A model generated the notes under the pieces. The model saw only the letters and a list, made by a program, of their open reading frames with translations, ran no database searches and was not told the origin of the DNA. A program made the translations under genes and the position numbers. 64,000 bases of DNA from Musa acuminata AAA Group (lineage: Eukaryota; Streptophyta; Magnoliopsida; Zingiberales; Musaceae), in NCBI RefSeq assembly GCF_036884655.1, contig NC_088347.1, forward strand, positions 15,835,001-15,899,000, read 5' to 3'. Of the stretch, positions 35,037 to 48,837 are shown in pieces; the stretch's first letter is position 1; each line of letters opens with the position of its first letter.

Positions 35037-35685
35037 TATATGTGCTACTATTTGTGAAACTAATACCTTCTTTTCTAAATACACAATCTTGTTTAGCAAG
35101 AATCATATCAAATGACTTAATTTTAATTTTAATTTTTTAATATTTATCGTAGAAACATATTTTCCTTTTTAAGAGATTCTATTATATTATTACTATCAAT
35201 TGATTATTCTAAGCAATGTTCTAGTTTCTCATTCATTGCAATTAGGTCCTTTTTTATATTTTTCAAAGCATATGATTTTTGAAATGACTCATTTTAAAAC
35301 TTCACATTTAGAGCACAGAGTACAAGACGTTAATGTATATTTGTTATGCTTAATTTTTAATATATCAAATTCATAATAAGTAATGCATGATCTCTTTTTA
35401 GTGAATTATATTTCTTACTAATCTTTTGGAGTTTATCATATAAATCATGAAATACTTCATGTAATTCTTCATATGATAAGGAAGTTCCAGGAGAATTTAT
35501 TACCTCATTGTTGAAAGTCATTAAGACATAATTTGTCACTTCTCCTTCATTGATTTGTTCTTCCACTTCTGACTCACTTGATTTATCCCATGTTGCTTTG
35601 AGTGTTTTCTTCTTCTTTTAGGTTAATATCTTTTTTTTTAAATATGGACACTCATTTTTGAAGTATCCTGAGTTTTTATACTAAT
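35037..35685 (-). pseudogene. Minus-strand SIRE-like gag remnant
   Basis: The minus strand encodes a degraded zinc knuckle (GYFKNECP near 35650-35675), an acidic linker, and then a segment open from 35566 to 35357 with ELHEVFHDLYDKLQKISKKY. This matches the second gag segment of Sir-host (ELLNIFHELFDECKTISRKY). It is an older element into which Sir-host inserted at 35036/35037. The knuckle lies directly against the LTR that starts at 35686, with the gag N-terminus and primer site missing. Confidence 0.78.
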
Positions 35686-37335
35686 TGTTATGATCATAAT
35701 GACACTAAAAAGGGGGGAGGGTTTTGAACTAGTGCTATAGCAAATTTTTAACTAATTTTAAAGTTTAATGAATAAATACATATTGGAAATGTGATTAACT
35801 AAAAATATGAGTAAGGGTTGCAAGTAAAGTAAATAAATAAGCAACAACAAATCAAAAGTAAGAGAAGGAATGCAAACCGATTTATACTGGTTTGGTCTTT
35901 CCGACCTATGTCCACTCTCAATTCCTCTTCCCTCGAGGTCAATGGCTTTCACTATCGGTCTTCTTTCCAATGGACGAAGATCAACTATCCTTATTATAAC
36001 TTTTTTTCTTTAAACAGGGTTAGTAGAGGACCTCCACACTCACTCTTTTATAAGATCTCTCATATTTTATAATTTAAAATTTTCTCTAAACTTAAGAAGG
36101 AGGAAGAGACTCAAATAATACTCAAAGAAAGAGTTTACAATAATTTTATGCTCAGGAATAAGTGCTCCATCAACCAAGCTTACATGGGATATTTATAGGC
36201 TCCAAAAGGCTTCAATAATGGAGCCAAAAATTTAAATCTCCGAAATTTTGGGGTCTAGCGATACTACTACTGACACCAAATGATACTACCATTGTAACAA
36301 GGCTAGGAATCATGGCTCTATCAGTATGACCACTGGCCTAGGTGGCACTACCACCGCCCTAGGTGGTACTACTATTGGCATGAGCGGTACTACCATCGGA
36401 AACGTCAAACAAGTATAAAAAGTGCTTTTCGATTTACTCACACGGTACCACCACCCAAGCCTAGTTTAGGCCATCAATTTGGCATTCTAACAAATCCAAT
36501 TCAGCCCTAATTTAAGCCCAATAGGTTCCTTAACAAGTTGGTATGATTTCGACCTAATACAAACTCAATTTGATCCAAAAAGACCTTGATCAAGACTTTA
36601 ATAATCTAACCATATATCTGACTTACTTATGAAGCTTTCAACACATTGTATGCCATTCTGGTATGTTGTCCGATCTTCTAACACTTTGTCTAAACCTCCG
36701 GCATATCATCCTTTCATTTAGCATATCACCCGATCTATCGGCATGTCGACTTTCCCACGATATATGACCTTTTGGCGCAATACTCGATTCTTCCAACATG
36801 ATGCCCGAACTTATAGTAGAAAGTCTAACCTTTAGCACATCGACTAATCCTTCGGCTCAACGTCCACTTCCATCATGAAACTTTTACTAACACAATGTTT
36901 GATTCTCCTGCTTCGACAATTTGCTCTTTGATAGTTCGAGTCTGTGATCGAACTATTTCTTATGTTACTTATCTCAAAAGTATATTAGTCTATAAACTCA
37001 TTAATTGATTTCATCATCAAAATTTGAGATTCAACAATCTATCACTTTTTGATGATGATAACCAATTGATGATGGGGTTTTAACAAGACTCCCCATCTAT
37101 TTGGCATTTTAAAATATTATGATAAACTTGAACTCAAACGATCATATATCCTTTTAAATACATATACTAAATTCAAGTTGAAAGAAATTTGATCTTGTCG
37201 ATATTATGATTCAATCATTCAAACTCAAAAATCAATGTTCAATTATATTTCAAATTTCATGTTATAATCATTTCAAGTTTTAGATTTCAATAAATATCAA
37301 TATATAATATTAATCAAAATATAACTATCAGTTAA
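35686..37335 (-). mobile_element. 3' end of a minus-strand SIRE-family element (LTR 35686-37036 plus internal tail)
   Basis: The LTR is 1351 bp, starting TGTTATGATCATAATGACAC and ending TTGAGATTCAACA on the + strand, with an inverted TATA box near 36190 and GGTGGTACTACC-type palindromic units (36300-36400). To its right is the inverted purine tract and 3' noncoding sequence (37037-37335). No flanking duplication is seen, as expected for a truncated element. Confidence 0.75.
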
Positions 37336-38406
37336 TGTTCGGACCGAAATCGGCACTAAGGGGTGTGTTGAATTAGTACTTTCGTAAAACTTTCAACCTT
37401 TTCGATGATTAAAAATTTTCATTTGATAAAGCTTGTATCGGAAAGATATTTAACTTAAAAATATTCGTAAGAGTAATAAGCATAGTAGGCAAGTAAATCA
37501 GTTAGCAATATGAATAAAAAACATAATAGAAATATAAACCGAGTTTTATAGTGGTTCTGTTGTCGCGACCTACGTTCACTCCCAATTCCTCTTCCGTCGA
37601 GGCCACCGACGTTCACTAACAATCTTATTTCAATGGGCAAAGATTAACTACCCTCTTACAACTCTTTCTCCTTTTTATTGCTTCAGGAGAGAACCTTTAC
37701 ACCTCTCTTTTATAAGTGTTCCCTCATACACCTCCCTTAGGACTATCACTGAGCTCTAGGAGGAGGGACTCTATACTTTAAGAGATTGTAACCTTGGAAT
37801 CATAGAGTTTTTATTCTACTTTTATGTGTTTACCAAGCAAAAAATTGTGGGGTATTTATAGAGCCCAAATGGCTTCAAAAATTAGAGCCAAAATTTAAAT
37901 CCCTAGGTTTTCAAGATACTAGTAGTACCACCTCTAGTACTGGGCGGTACCATCACCTATCAGACTGACAATTGACGGTATCATCGCTTGTTAGTTTGAT
38001 ACTAGGCAGTACCATCGCCCAGTCTGACACTGACACTAGATGGTACCATCGCGTAGTCTGAAGATACCACCGCCTTACAGCTTGAAAAAGTGTACTCATG
38101 ACTTTTTCAACTCATCAATTGATTTCATCATCAAAATTTGAGATTTAACAATCTCCCCCTTTTTCATGATAACAACTAATTAATGATAATATTTAAACTA
38201 TACTCCCCCTATCAATATGTCATATTAAAATAAGGTATCATTTCATAAAATGATAATAATTGAATTTCAAATCATTATATGTATCATTCCAAATCATAAA
38301 TATTTTAAATTATCATGGTATCAAAATATCAAAGTATATTATATCCTATCATGTATGATCATCATAACTTCTCATTGTATGCATCATCATAATATCATGA
38401 GTATTT
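37336..38406 (-). mobile_element. 3' end of another minus-strand SIRE-family element (LTR 37336-38150 plus tail)
   Basis: The LTR is about 815 bp, the shortest in the window. It starts TGTTCGGACCGAAATCGGC and ends TTGAGATTTAACA, with an inverted TATA box near 37855. It has GGCGGTACCATCACC-like units (37920-38070). An inverted purine tract (CTCCCCCTTTTTCATG) follows at 38151, then AT-rich internal sequence to 38406. Confidence 0.75.
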
Positions 38407-39476
38407 TGTTGAATCTCGAATTTTGATGATGAAGTTAATTATAAATTGATGATTAAAATAATGATTGAAATATTGATGTAATTATGAATGATGATTTGAT
38501 ATTATGCATGCAATACTTCAACCTATGATAATGATGCATGCAATGATGAAATATTCATGATGAAAAATTGTTTTGACATTCATGATTTGATTTTTCATCT
38601 TTCTTATTTACCTTTGTCATGATTTGAAAATTATTGTAAAGGGAAAAGAATTACAACATTATATTCTTCTCTTCTTTTTGACAATGACAAAGGGAGAGAA
38701 AAATTGCTAGCTTAGAATGCAAAATTTAAAAACTTCACATTGCAAAAGAAGCAAACTTGCTAGCTTGTTCATCTCAAAAGAGAAGCCAGAAGTGCTATCT
38801 TGCAAATCTCAAGATGCACAAATGCAAACTTACAAAATTTGTAATTTTACATATCTTTAAGATTTATGATGATTTGGTGATTATGCATGTTCTAAAATAT
38901 TGTAAGATTCACTAACTTGCATGATGTAGAACTTGCTATCTTGAATATCATCAAGAAGTGCTATCTTGCCTATCTCAAGAAGCAAAAAATGTTAACTTGT
39001 ACATCTAGCAAAATTTACAAACTTGCAAAACTCAAATTTTTGCTAGCTTGCATAATGATAAAACTGAAGATAATGTTTTGATTTGAACTGTAATATCTCT
39101 AAACACTTGAAAGTTGCACTTCTCCTTTTTGTTGATGATAAAGGGGGAGAAGTATGATGTTATGTATAATTTTATGATCACATGTTTCTTAGATTTTTGA
39201 ATCCAAGAGTTCTATCAATATAGCATATTGATAGGGGGAGTTAAGGTTAACTCCGCCATCAATTGATTGTCATCATAAAAAAGGGGGAGATTGTTGAATC
39301 TCGGATTTTGATGATGAAACCAATTGATAGTATTTATGATTTAATCTGCATTCTGAGTGATGTAGGAAGCTTCGACCAGGATAAGTTAATTAAAGCAGGA
39401 AGAATCATATTGGGCCGGAGGAAAACATGTCAGAAGATTGGACGTCGAGCCGGAGGATCGGTCGGCATATCAACAG
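38407..39476 (+). mobile_element. Chain of SIRE-family pieces: LTR start, 3' interior, next LTR start
   Basis: About 55 bp of an LTR start (TGTTGAATCTCGAATTTTG, 38407-38461) join directly to a 3' noncoding interior (38462-39291) matching Sir-GAG1 from 16381 on. After its purine tract (AAAAAAGGGGGAGAT) a second LTR begins at 39292 and is interrupted at 39476 by Sir-GAG2. The interior has the GCTATCTTG/CTCAAGAAGC irregular repeats (38700-39060) and a second purine block (AAAGGGGGAGAAGT, about 39139-39152). Confidence 0.75.
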
Positions 39477-41145
39477 TGTTATGATCGGAGCGGCACTAAG
39501 AGGGGGGGGTGAATTAGTGCAGCGGTAAAGTACGATAAACTTTTGACGATTTAAACACTTTCGAAAACTTCGTACGATAAAAGCAATGTTTCGTTTGAAA
39601 TAGTTTCGATTGTGTTTTAACTTGAAGGGATACGTAAGAAGGAGATAAAGAAGTAGAGCATTAAAGTGCAGATGGTTTGCAGTAATATAAATGACAATAA
39701 GTAAATGCAAACCAGAGAACACGCCAATTTAAAGTGGTTCGGTCAAATGACCTACATCCACTTGCGAAGCCTTCTTCAATGAGGCTCCCAACTTCCACTA
39801 ACAAATCTCTTTGAAGGGGAAGGACAAATACCCCTCTTACAACCTTTTACAAGTGGTTCAACACTCTTACAATTTTTTAAGAGAAAGAAAGAGGTGAACA
39901 CTCAAGCAATTGAAAACAAGATTTGCTAAAGACTGCTCTAAGACTTTTATCTCAATCTATTGCTTTCTCAATGGTTGTATTCTCAGCTGAGAATTGAGGG
40001 GTATTTATAGGCCTCAAGAAGATTCAAATTTGGGCTCCAAAATTTGAATTCTCTTTGGTTCCTGATGCTGGCGGTGCCACTGCCTGTCAGTGTCTGACAT
40101 TGACAATGTACTGGCAGTGCCACTGCCCAGTCAAGTGGTACCACCGCTTGGCTCTCGGGTGCTGCGCGGTGCCACCGCCCAGCTAAGGGGTGCCACCGCT
40201 TGGTTCTCGGGTTCTAGGCGATGCCACCGCCTAATCTAGCGGTGCCACCGCCTACACTATTTCAACTCACTAGTTGGGCTCCAAACTTGGCCCAAACCAG
40301 TCCTAACTCAGGCCCAATTGGCCCCTACTTAAGTTATAGGATTAATACCTAATCTTAACCCTAATTAACATGCTAACTATGAATTTAAAGATATTTTCTT
40401 AACTATTACAAAGTCCGCAAGTCAAGACTTTTTCCAGCGAGCTTCCGGCGAACTTCCGACGAACTCTCGAAAACTATTCTACGGGCTCCCGGCAAGCTCC
40501 TAGACTTCACAATTTGATCTTGGCGAGTTCCAATGAGCTTCTTCGGCAAGCTCCAATCTTTCTCGGCGAGCTCCGCGAACTTCCAACGAACCTTCCGGTG
40601 AGCTTCCGAAAAACCCTTCGGCAAGCACCCTACTCATTCTCGGCTAGTTCTGGCAGCATTCCCGATGAACCTTCGGACTTTCATCGAACTCTCGAACTCA
40701 CAACAAATCTTTCGCGCTTGACTCTGACACTTTGTTTCGCTTTATGTCTTCGCCGTTATCGTAGTTAATCCTGCACACACAAGCCAAAACTCTACTCCGA
40801 TCTAGACAATTATTACAAAGAGAATTGACATTCTGTTGCCCGGCACGTCATTGGTTGGCGCTTCGTCCGATTCTTCGGCACATCATCCTCTCTTGCGGCT
40901 TGTTGCCCAATCGGCGGTTGACCTCCACAACCCCAATATCCTTAGCGCAATTTCGCTCTTAGCCCGATGCCCAACGTTCGAAGCCTTCTGCCATCCAATA
41001 TCCTAATGTGATCTCCTCCGGCGCAACGTCAATTCCTCCTACGTTAACTGTCTAATCCTGATCGAGTAGACCTACATCACTCAAAATGCAGTTAAACATC
41101 TAAACACAATCAATTAGTTTCATCATCAAAATCCGAGATTCAACA
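39477..41145 (-). repeat. 3' LTR of Sir-GAG2 (1669 bp)
   Basis: On the + strand it starts TGTTATGATCGGAGCGGC and ends AATCCGAGATTCAACA. Inverted TATA box TATTTATA at 40012-40019, GC-rich GGTGCCACCGCC-type palindromes at about 40070-40260, and the inverted ATCGTAGTTAATC box near 40757-40769. Confidence 0.93.
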
Positions 41146-44086
41146 ATCTTCCCCTTTTTGATGATGACAACTAATTGATGACTAACGGAGTTAACCTTAA
41201 CTCCCCGGAGTTTAACCAAACTCCCCCTATCAATATGCCATTGATAGAACACTTGGATTATCCTAAATCCAAGTAACATTCATCACATGTTCTGATAAAC
41301 ATTTAAACCATCATGCAAATATATAAAATATTCAATTCAATGCATGAAGTCATCAATATACTTCTCCCCCTATGTCATCAACAAAAAGGAGAAGTAGCTC
41401 TAGCTATTTTAAAATATATTCAAGTTATTATAACATGAAGCTAGATTTTCATCATAACATATAAGCACAAAAGCATACCAAGATTCTTAAGTTCAATCAT
41501 GGCAATTGAATTTTTGTGCAAGATTGCACTTTGCTTTTCTCTGCAAGTAACAATATTTATGATGTTTGATATAGCAAATTTCTTCATTCAAGTGTGCAAG
41601 CTAGCAATAACTTTCTCCCCCTTTGTCAATATCAAAAAGAAGGAGAGGAACCAATGATTTAGTCTTTTACATCAACTTTGCATCAATCAATATTTCAATC
41701 ATCACATGATGCATACAAGACAATAATGCAAAGAAATCATTTCATGAAGGATATCAATGTGAAAATTCACCAAGGATCACATGATACAATCACAAATCAT
41801 GATATCATTATGCGATACATCATGAGATTGATAATTTATCATATCAATGAAAGATATCAATTGTTAAACATGATATGATAATAGTCTCAAAATTTTCAAT
41901 TTGCGATACATGTGATACATTGCAATAGACTAAAAAATTTAATGTGATGTTTTTAAGGATATCAACCTATTTTTGATACAAAGCATGGTAAGAGCAATTA
42001 TATTGCAAGTTTTCTAAGTTTTACATTTTTTGCTTCTTTCGAGATAGCAATTCTTTGCTTCTCTTTAGATTGTAGGATTTGCAATTCATTGGTAGTGTTC
42101 ATGATAGCAAGTTCTTTCAACGAAATGATCGAGCTAGCAAATTTTTCTTCCTTTGAAATATGCAGGCTAGTAAACTAACTCCCCCTTTATTATTATCAAA
42201 AAGAAGGGAGAAACCAATGGCTAAAAAACTTTAATCATTATACAAGCCATATTACAAAATCATGTCATGATATCAAGAAAATTCAAGAAGGACATGATTC
42301 ATTCGATAAATCTTTTTAATAGAGCAAAAGAATTATACAACCAAGGATCATGATTAAAATATATCAATATCATAGATCAAGTCATGATTCATGATTCATC
42401 ATAAAGAAAATTAATTTTCAATCATCATGTAAGGCATTTAAAGAATTTTTGAAACATACGAGAATGATTAATTTAAGCATGCAATGTTTCAATCAAATTC
42501 AAGTCATTAATACCAATACTTTCATATTATGAGTATCAATTCATGAATACCAAAAGATATTATTTGTGATTCCAATTTTGCAAGATCAAGATTATGATTT
42601 AGATAAAACTCATTCAAATCAACTCGTTAACTTGAAATTCATAATCAAGTCATCAAAATCAATTTCGAGATTCACAAAATATCATGAAATCATTAATCTC
42701 GATCAGATGGGAAAAGCATTTTTTAAGTGATTTTTTTTCATCTAAGCATACCTTAGTCATTATATGCCAAATCAAGATAAGCATGAAAGTTCAAGACATA
42801 AAGGCAAAATCTTATAAAACAACTCATCAAGCAAGATTTTAAACATCTATTTTCAAGCTAGAGTAAGTCAAGGATTCAATTATCTCATATCATGAATTCC
42901 AATAGGCATCTCAAATTATCAACATCACATTAAAAAGATATTTCAAAAAGACATATCGATAAGTGATTCATTTGTATCATTTCATTTTCGGAAGATTCTC
43001 CTCTTTGGTAAATAAATCTAGGAGAACAAAATGAATTAAGGGAGATATAATATGATTGAAGCATTGAACATGATTCATATTTAAAATGTGTCTCATGTCA
43101 TAAGTATGAATCAAGCATTTGTGAAATCCGAAATCATCCTCAAAATCACATTCAATAAATTCATACATGACAAGCATATATTTATTGAAAAGTCGATAAG
43201 ATAGAGGATCGTATTTCATTTTTATAAATTTCTATTCATGTGATTTGCTTCTTATAAGCATGCCTTTACCTTTAATAAAACAAGTGTCAACATTTAAGAC
43301 GGAAAGGTAAATTTCGTAAAACAAATCATCAAGCATGATTCCATGATAACATCCTTTTAATACCTTGATATTCATCATCAAGTATGATTTCAAAAAATAT
43401 GTTTGAGAGAAATCACTAAGACCAAATACATGATACACTCATTTATTTTCAAAATATTCATCATGTTTATTTTCATGAAATTCACAAGATTGGTAAAATA
43501 AATTCATTAATCTCAATAGGATAGAAAATTCATTTCTATTTCATACAATTGATTTCATGTGAGGGTATTCAAGTCTTTTGTGAAAACATGTATCATTTTA
43601 AAATCAAAATAAAAGTTTCGTCATGAAGCCGTCAAGCCCAAACACATCATAATATCACATCTATCATCAAAAGACTATCAAGAAATTCAAACATAGATGT
43701 ACATGCACTATGTCATCTTAATATATCATGAGAATGTCATCTTAATTTATCATAAAAATGATTAGACCAAAAACATGTTAATCGAAAATGAGAGTTTCAA
43801 ATCAACATTTACTTCAAAAACTCATGCATGACATAAAATCATCAAGATACACATGCATAGATTAATCCTAAGCATTATCACATATCATATAATTATCATC
43901 CCTAATGTTGCATATATCATTCAACATTTCAAAACATAACATGCAAGAAACCTTAGCAATATACTTTTCATGATCAATTTTTTTTAATTTTTCAAAGATT
44001 CTAAAAAGAAAAACATGATATAATTTTTGAAAAATAATTTTTTATTTTCTATTCCTACTATCTAAATTAAGCACTCATGAAAAACT
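41146..44086 (-). other. Noncoding interior of Sir-GAG2
   Basis: AT-rich sequence of about 2.9 kb between gag and the 3' LTR, with no credible gene. On the minus strand several stretches match the Sir-GAG1 interior (for example 42350-42450 against 16010-16110). Pyrimidine runs such as ACTTCTCCCCCTATGTC (about 41369) are reversed purine blocks of the type seen in Sir-GAG1 and Sir-host. Confidence 0.82.
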
Positions 44087-45028
44087 TTAAGTAATTTCAA
44101 AATAATTCAAGAGAGTTGAGTTACTTACCTTGTAGTCGAAGCCCATTAAAGCCTAATTCGCCATTTCGCCTTTGGAAGTTTTTTATTCATCCTTGGTTGC
44201 CTTCCTCTTCTTTGGCCTCTTCCTCCGTTCAAGTTCATTGTTTATTTTAGATTTTTATTTAATAAACTTATTAAGATTTAGTGTTCGAAGTTTAAGTTCA
44301 TCATTGTCCTCATCACTTGAGTCATCGCTCAAGTGGTATTCATTTGTCTGGAGTTCCAAATTCTTCCTGTTCTTTGGAAGGTGATTTTGTTCATCATGTT
44401 TATCATGTGCATTGTGCACCATTTCATATGTCATCAATGAACCAATTAGTTCTTCAAGCGGAAAAATATTTAAATCTTGTGTTTCTTGTATTGCGGTTAT
44501 TTTAGGATCTCACCTTTTTGGAAGGGATCTTAAGATCTTGCTTACGAGATCAAAATTCGAAAAAGATTTACCAAGTACTCTTAGATTATTGACGACATCC
44601 GTGAAACGGGTGTACATGTCGCCTATAGTCTTGCTTGGTTGCATTCGAAAAAGCTCAAAATCATGCAATAAAATGTTAATTTTCGAGTCTTTAACTCTAC
44701 TAGTTCCCTCTTGCGTGATTTCAAGTGTTCGCCAAATATCAAAAGACATTTCACACGTAGAAATCTGATTGAGCTCATTTTTGTCCAAAGCGTAAAATAA
44801 GCCATTCATAGCCTTTGCGTTTAAAGAAAAATACTTCTTCTCTAAATCCAACCATTCGTTCATCGGTTTAAAGGGAAGTTGAAAACCGTTTTCAATGATA
44901 TTCCATAAATCAAAATTCATAGAAATCAAGAAAACTCTCATTTGAGTTTTCCAATAAGTGTAGTCCAATCCGTTAAACAACGGTGGACGACAAATCGATA
45001 AGCCCTCTTGAAAGCCATGAAGAGCCAT
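44087..45028 (-). pseudogene. Sir-GAG2 gag
   Basis: The start is taken at 45028 (MALHGFQEGLSICRPP). An in-frame ATG 30 bp upstream (45058) is not part of the conserved start. The capsid domain (DYTYWKTQMRVFLISMNFD, EISFDIW-like stretch, LFRMQPSKTIGDMYTRF) is open to 44510, where a TGA stands for a Trp. The frame goes on with EELIGSLMTYEMVHNAHDKH and an acidic tail; another TAG occurs near 44150. It ends with a TAA at 44087-44089, the same point as the gag of Sir-GAG1, with no zinc knuckle and no pol. Confidence 0.88.
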
Positions 45029-45064
45029 TTCTCTCGGGTGTAAATCCGAAATGAGCAATACCGA

Positions 45065-45076
45065 GCTCTGATACCA
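45065..45076 (-). other. Primer binding site of Sir-GAG2
   Basis: GCTCTGATACCA on the + strand is the exact reverse complement of TGGTATCAGAGC (initiator tRNA-Met), two bases from the LTR end. Confidence 0.93.
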
Positions 45077-45078
45077 AT

Positions 45079-46728
45079 TGTTAGGATCAGAGCAGCACTA
45101 AGAGGGGGGGGTGAATTAGTGCAGCGGTAAAGTATGATAAACTTTTGATGATTTAAACACTTTCGGAAACTTCGTACGATAAAAGCAACTTTTCGTTTGA
45201 AACCGTTTCGATTGCATTTTAACTTGAAGGGATATGTAAGAAGGAGACAAAGAAGTAGAGCATCAAAGTGCAAATGGTTTGCAGTAATATAAATGACAAT
45301 AAGTTAATGCAAACCAGAGAACACGCTAATTTAAAGTGGTTCGGTCAAATGACCTACATCCATTTGCGAAGCCTTCTTCAATGAGGCTCCCAACTTCCAC
45401 TAACAAATCTCTTTGAATAGGAAGGACAAATACCCCTCTTACACCCTTTTACAAGTGGTTCAACACTCTTACAATTTTTGAAGAGAAAGAAGGAGGTGAA
45501 CACTCAAGCAATTGAAAACAAGATTTGCTAAAGACTTCTCTAAGACTTTTATCTCAGTCTACTGCTTTCTCAAAGGTTGTATTCTCAGTTGAGAATTGAG
45601 GGGTATTTATAGGCCTCAAGAGGATTCAAATTTGGGCTCCAAAATTTGAATTCTCTTTGGTTCCCGATGCTGGCAGTGCCACCGCCTGTCAGTGGCAGTG
45701 CCATCGCCTGTCAGTGTCTGACACTGACAGTGTACTGGCGGTGCCACCGCCCAGCCAAGCGGTGCCACCGCTTGATTCTCAGGTTCTAGGCGGTGCCACC
45801 GCCTAATCTGGCGGTGCCATCGCCTACACTATTTCAGCTCACTGGTTGGGCTCCAAACTTGGCCCAAACCAGTCCTAACTCGGGCTCAATTGGCCCCTAC
45901 TTGAGTTATAGGATTAACACCTAATCCTAACCCTAATTAACATGCTAGCTATGAATTTAAAGACATTTTCTAAGCTATTACAAAGTCTGTAAGTCAAGAC
46001 TTTTTCCGACGAGCTTCCGGCGAACTTCCGACGATCTTCCGACGAACTCTCGGAAACCATTCTACGAACTCCCGGCAAGCTCCTAGATTTCACGATTTGA
46101 TCTTGGCGAGTTCCAATAAGCTTCTTCGGCAAGCTCCGATCTTTCTTGGCGAGCTCCGCAAACTTCCAACGAACCTTCCGGTGAGCTTCCGAAAAACCCT
46201 TCGGCAAGCACCCTACTCATTCTCGGCTAGTTCTGGCAGCATTCCCGACGAACCTTCGGACTTTCGTCGAACTCTCGAACTCACAACAAATCCTTCACGC
46301 TTGACTCCGACACTTTGTTTCGCTTTATGTCTTCGTCGTTATCGTAGTTAATCCTGCACACACAAGCCAAAACTCTACTCCGATCTAGACAATTATTACA
46401 AAGCGAATTGACATTCTGTTGCCCGGCACGTCATTGGTTGGCACTTCATCCGATTCTTCGGCGCATCGTCCTCTCTTGCGGCTTGTTGCCCAATCGGCAA
46501 TGGACCTCCGCAACCCTGATATCCTTGGCGCAATTCCGCTATTGGCCCGATGCCCGACGTCCGAAGCCTTCTGCCATCCAATATCTTAACGTGATCTCCT
46601 CCGGCGCAACGTCAATTCCTCCTGCGTTAACTGTCTAATCCTGATCGAGTAGACCTGCATCACTCAAAATGCAGTTAAACATCTAAACACAATCAATTAG
46701 TTTCATCATCAAAATCCGAGATTCAACA
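45079..46728 (-). repeat. 5' LTR of Sir-GAG2 (1650 bp)
   Basis: Same organisation as the 3' copy, with scattered differences. It starts TGTTAGGATCAGAGCAGC and ends AATCCGAGATTCAACA on the + strand; TATTTATA at 45604-45611; palindrome array at about 45660-45830. Confidence 0.93.
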
Positions 46729-46733
46729 AACAG

Positions 46734-47848
46734 AAGGCTTCGAGCCACAGTTTTGGCCATCAGGCCAAGAAGAGCAGATATTATGCCAAGGATATTGGAG
46801 TTGCGGAGGTCAACTGGCCGATTGGGCAATGGCCGCAAGAAAGGACGATGCGCCGAAGAATCGGACGAAGCGTCAATGGACCAAAGACATATCGGACAAC
46901 ATGATTCATGCTTAGTAATAATTGTCTAGATTGAAGTATGTTTTATGTGTGCAGGATTAACTACAATAGCAAGGAATAAAGCAAAATGAAGTCCTAGAGT
47001 CAAGAACGTGATTTCATTGAGCGTTCGAGAGTTCGTCGAAAGTTCGGACATTCGTCAGAAGTTCTATCGGAATTGACTGAGAAGTCCAGGAGCTTGCCAA
47101 AGAAGCTCATCGAAACTCGCTAAGAAGATCATCGTCAAGTCCAAGAGCTTGTCGGGAGTCTGCTGGAACATTGTCGAGAGAATCGCCAGAAGCTCGCCGG
47201 AAGAAAATAGACTTTCGGACTTGTTTAGCTTAGTAAATGTCTTAGAATTCATAGTTAGCACATAATTGGGATTAGAATTGGGTCAACCCAATTAGGGGCC
47301 AGTTGGGCCCATGATGAACTATGTTGGGCCCAATGAAAAGGCCCAAACAGTGACCTAAGAGATAACACCATCATAGCACAGTCTTCGAGACTATGTCAGG
47401 TGGTGGCACCACCCAGATACAGTCTCCGAGAGACTACAAGCGGTAGTACAGCCCAAACTAGGCGGTGGTACCGCCTAGTGGCAAGGTGCCAGGTGGTGGC
47501 ACCGCCCCTGTCAAGCGGTGATACTGCCCATTGTTAGACTGACATTGGCACTGGTACCACCCATACCTAGGAAACCCAAGATGAGATATTTTTAGGCTCC
47601 AATTTTGAATCAACTTGAAGCCTATAAATACCCCTCTCATCCCTGGTTAAGATACAAGACTTGAGAGTAAAAAAAGATAGAAACACTATTGTAATCTTGT
47701 ATGATCTCCTCTCAAATTTCTAAGTGTTAGAATAGTTTGAGAGAGGAGTGAGTGGGGGCGTAAGGGTTATCTCCTAAACCTGGTAAAAAGAGAATTGAGT
47801 TGTAAAAGGTGGTTGGTCTTCGTCTATTGAAGGAAGACCGATAGTAAA
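46734..47848 (+). repeat. Rest of the LTR interrupted by Sir-GAG2, truncated at its right end
   Basis: It continues the LTR begun at 39292 after the AACAG duplication. It has the GATTAACTACAAT version of the conserved box (about 46953), palindromic units (47390-47560, GGCGGTGGTACCGCC type), TATAAATA near 47624, and breaks off before the normal CTAACA end, near 47840, where the interior of another copy begins. Confidence 0.78.
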
Positions 47849-48837
47849 TGAGGATTTGATTTATGAATTTTTAAGTATAAAATGATCACTTGCAGAATGA
47901 GGATTTGATTCCACATGAATATTAATCCCTTCTTTTTATCAAAATTGAAGCATGATTTAATGAAACTTATTTTTTTTTACTTAGTTCAAATCATTTCACA
48001 AATTTGGTTCTTAATGGATTTCCTCACTTTCCTTCCTCTCCTTCATGCAAATGTTTTGATGACAAAGGGGGAGAAGTTGATGGAATCTATCACTTTAATG
48101 TTGATAACTTTTGATGTTTTTGAATATTATCATATAATGATGCAATATCAATTGAATAAGTTAGCGTGAACAATGCTTGAATTTTATCACACTTGTATTA
48201 TTGAATTGTTCTCCTTTTTGTTGATGACAAATAGGGAGAAATGATATGTTAAATTGATGATAAAATTAGAATTATAAATGTATGCAATGTATCCTATCAT
48301 AAATGCTTATCATAAATACTTGTATTTGTTGTGTATGCTTGAAATATTATTGGAATCGTGATATACATTGCAACACATCGCAAATGCTTGAAACATATCA
48401 AAATGTACTTCATATGCATTGTAGATAAATATCTTTCATTATGATAGGATATCTTTAGCTTAGCTTGCTATTTTACAATTGATATCTTGCCATTGAACGA
48501 TGAATTGCTATTCTTATTATATTACTATGTTTCATATTTGAAATTAGTATCATACTTGAAAATGATGATTGTATATCATTAGACTTGAAAATGGATATCA
48601 TGTCTTGACATCATTTTTTGTATAAATACATGACATCATATTTTAAGAATATTAAATTATGATAGGAATCATGATGTGCATGTTGATAAGTTTAAATGAA
48701 CTTAACCTATCAGTTTAATACTTGAATTCAAAGGCTTTGAATTCAAAATTTTCTTTTCTTAAAGTATGGCATATAGATAGGGGGGGTTAAGGATAACTCT
48801 GTCATCAATTGATTATCATCATAAAAAAGAGGGAGAT
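47849..48837 (+). other. 3' noncoding interior of a SIRE-family element
   Basis: AT-rich, no gene. It has the purine block GACAAAGGGGGAGAAGT (about 48060-48076), and a diverged purine tract (AAAAAAGAGGGAGAT) directly before the next LTR at 48838. AATGAGGATTTGATT occurs twice near its left end (about 47847 and 47897). Confidence 0.75.

Larger units (their letters stand above)
39477..46728 (-). mobile_element. Sir-GAG2: complete gag-only LTR retrotransposon (7252 bp), minus strand
   Basis: On the minus strand it has a 5' LTR (46728-45079), primer site (45076-45065), gag (45028-44087), about 2.9 kb of noncoding sequence, a purine tract (reversed, about 41158-41146) and a 3' LTR (41145-39477). 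AACAG flanks it on both sides (39472-39476 and 46729-46733). No pol domain is present. Gag and the noncoding interior match Sir-GAG1, but the LTRs are shorter (about 1.65 against 2.3 kb) and lack the minisatellite. It was inserted independently into an LTR. Confidence 0.92.

Noticed and set aside
44087..44150. A splice donor (AAG/GTAAGT) at the end of the gag of Sir-GAG2, suggesting a spliced RNA
   Set aside because: The homologous place in Sir-GAG1 reads GAG/GTAATT, and both frames run on through it with similar residues to a common stop, so it is better read as coding sequence.
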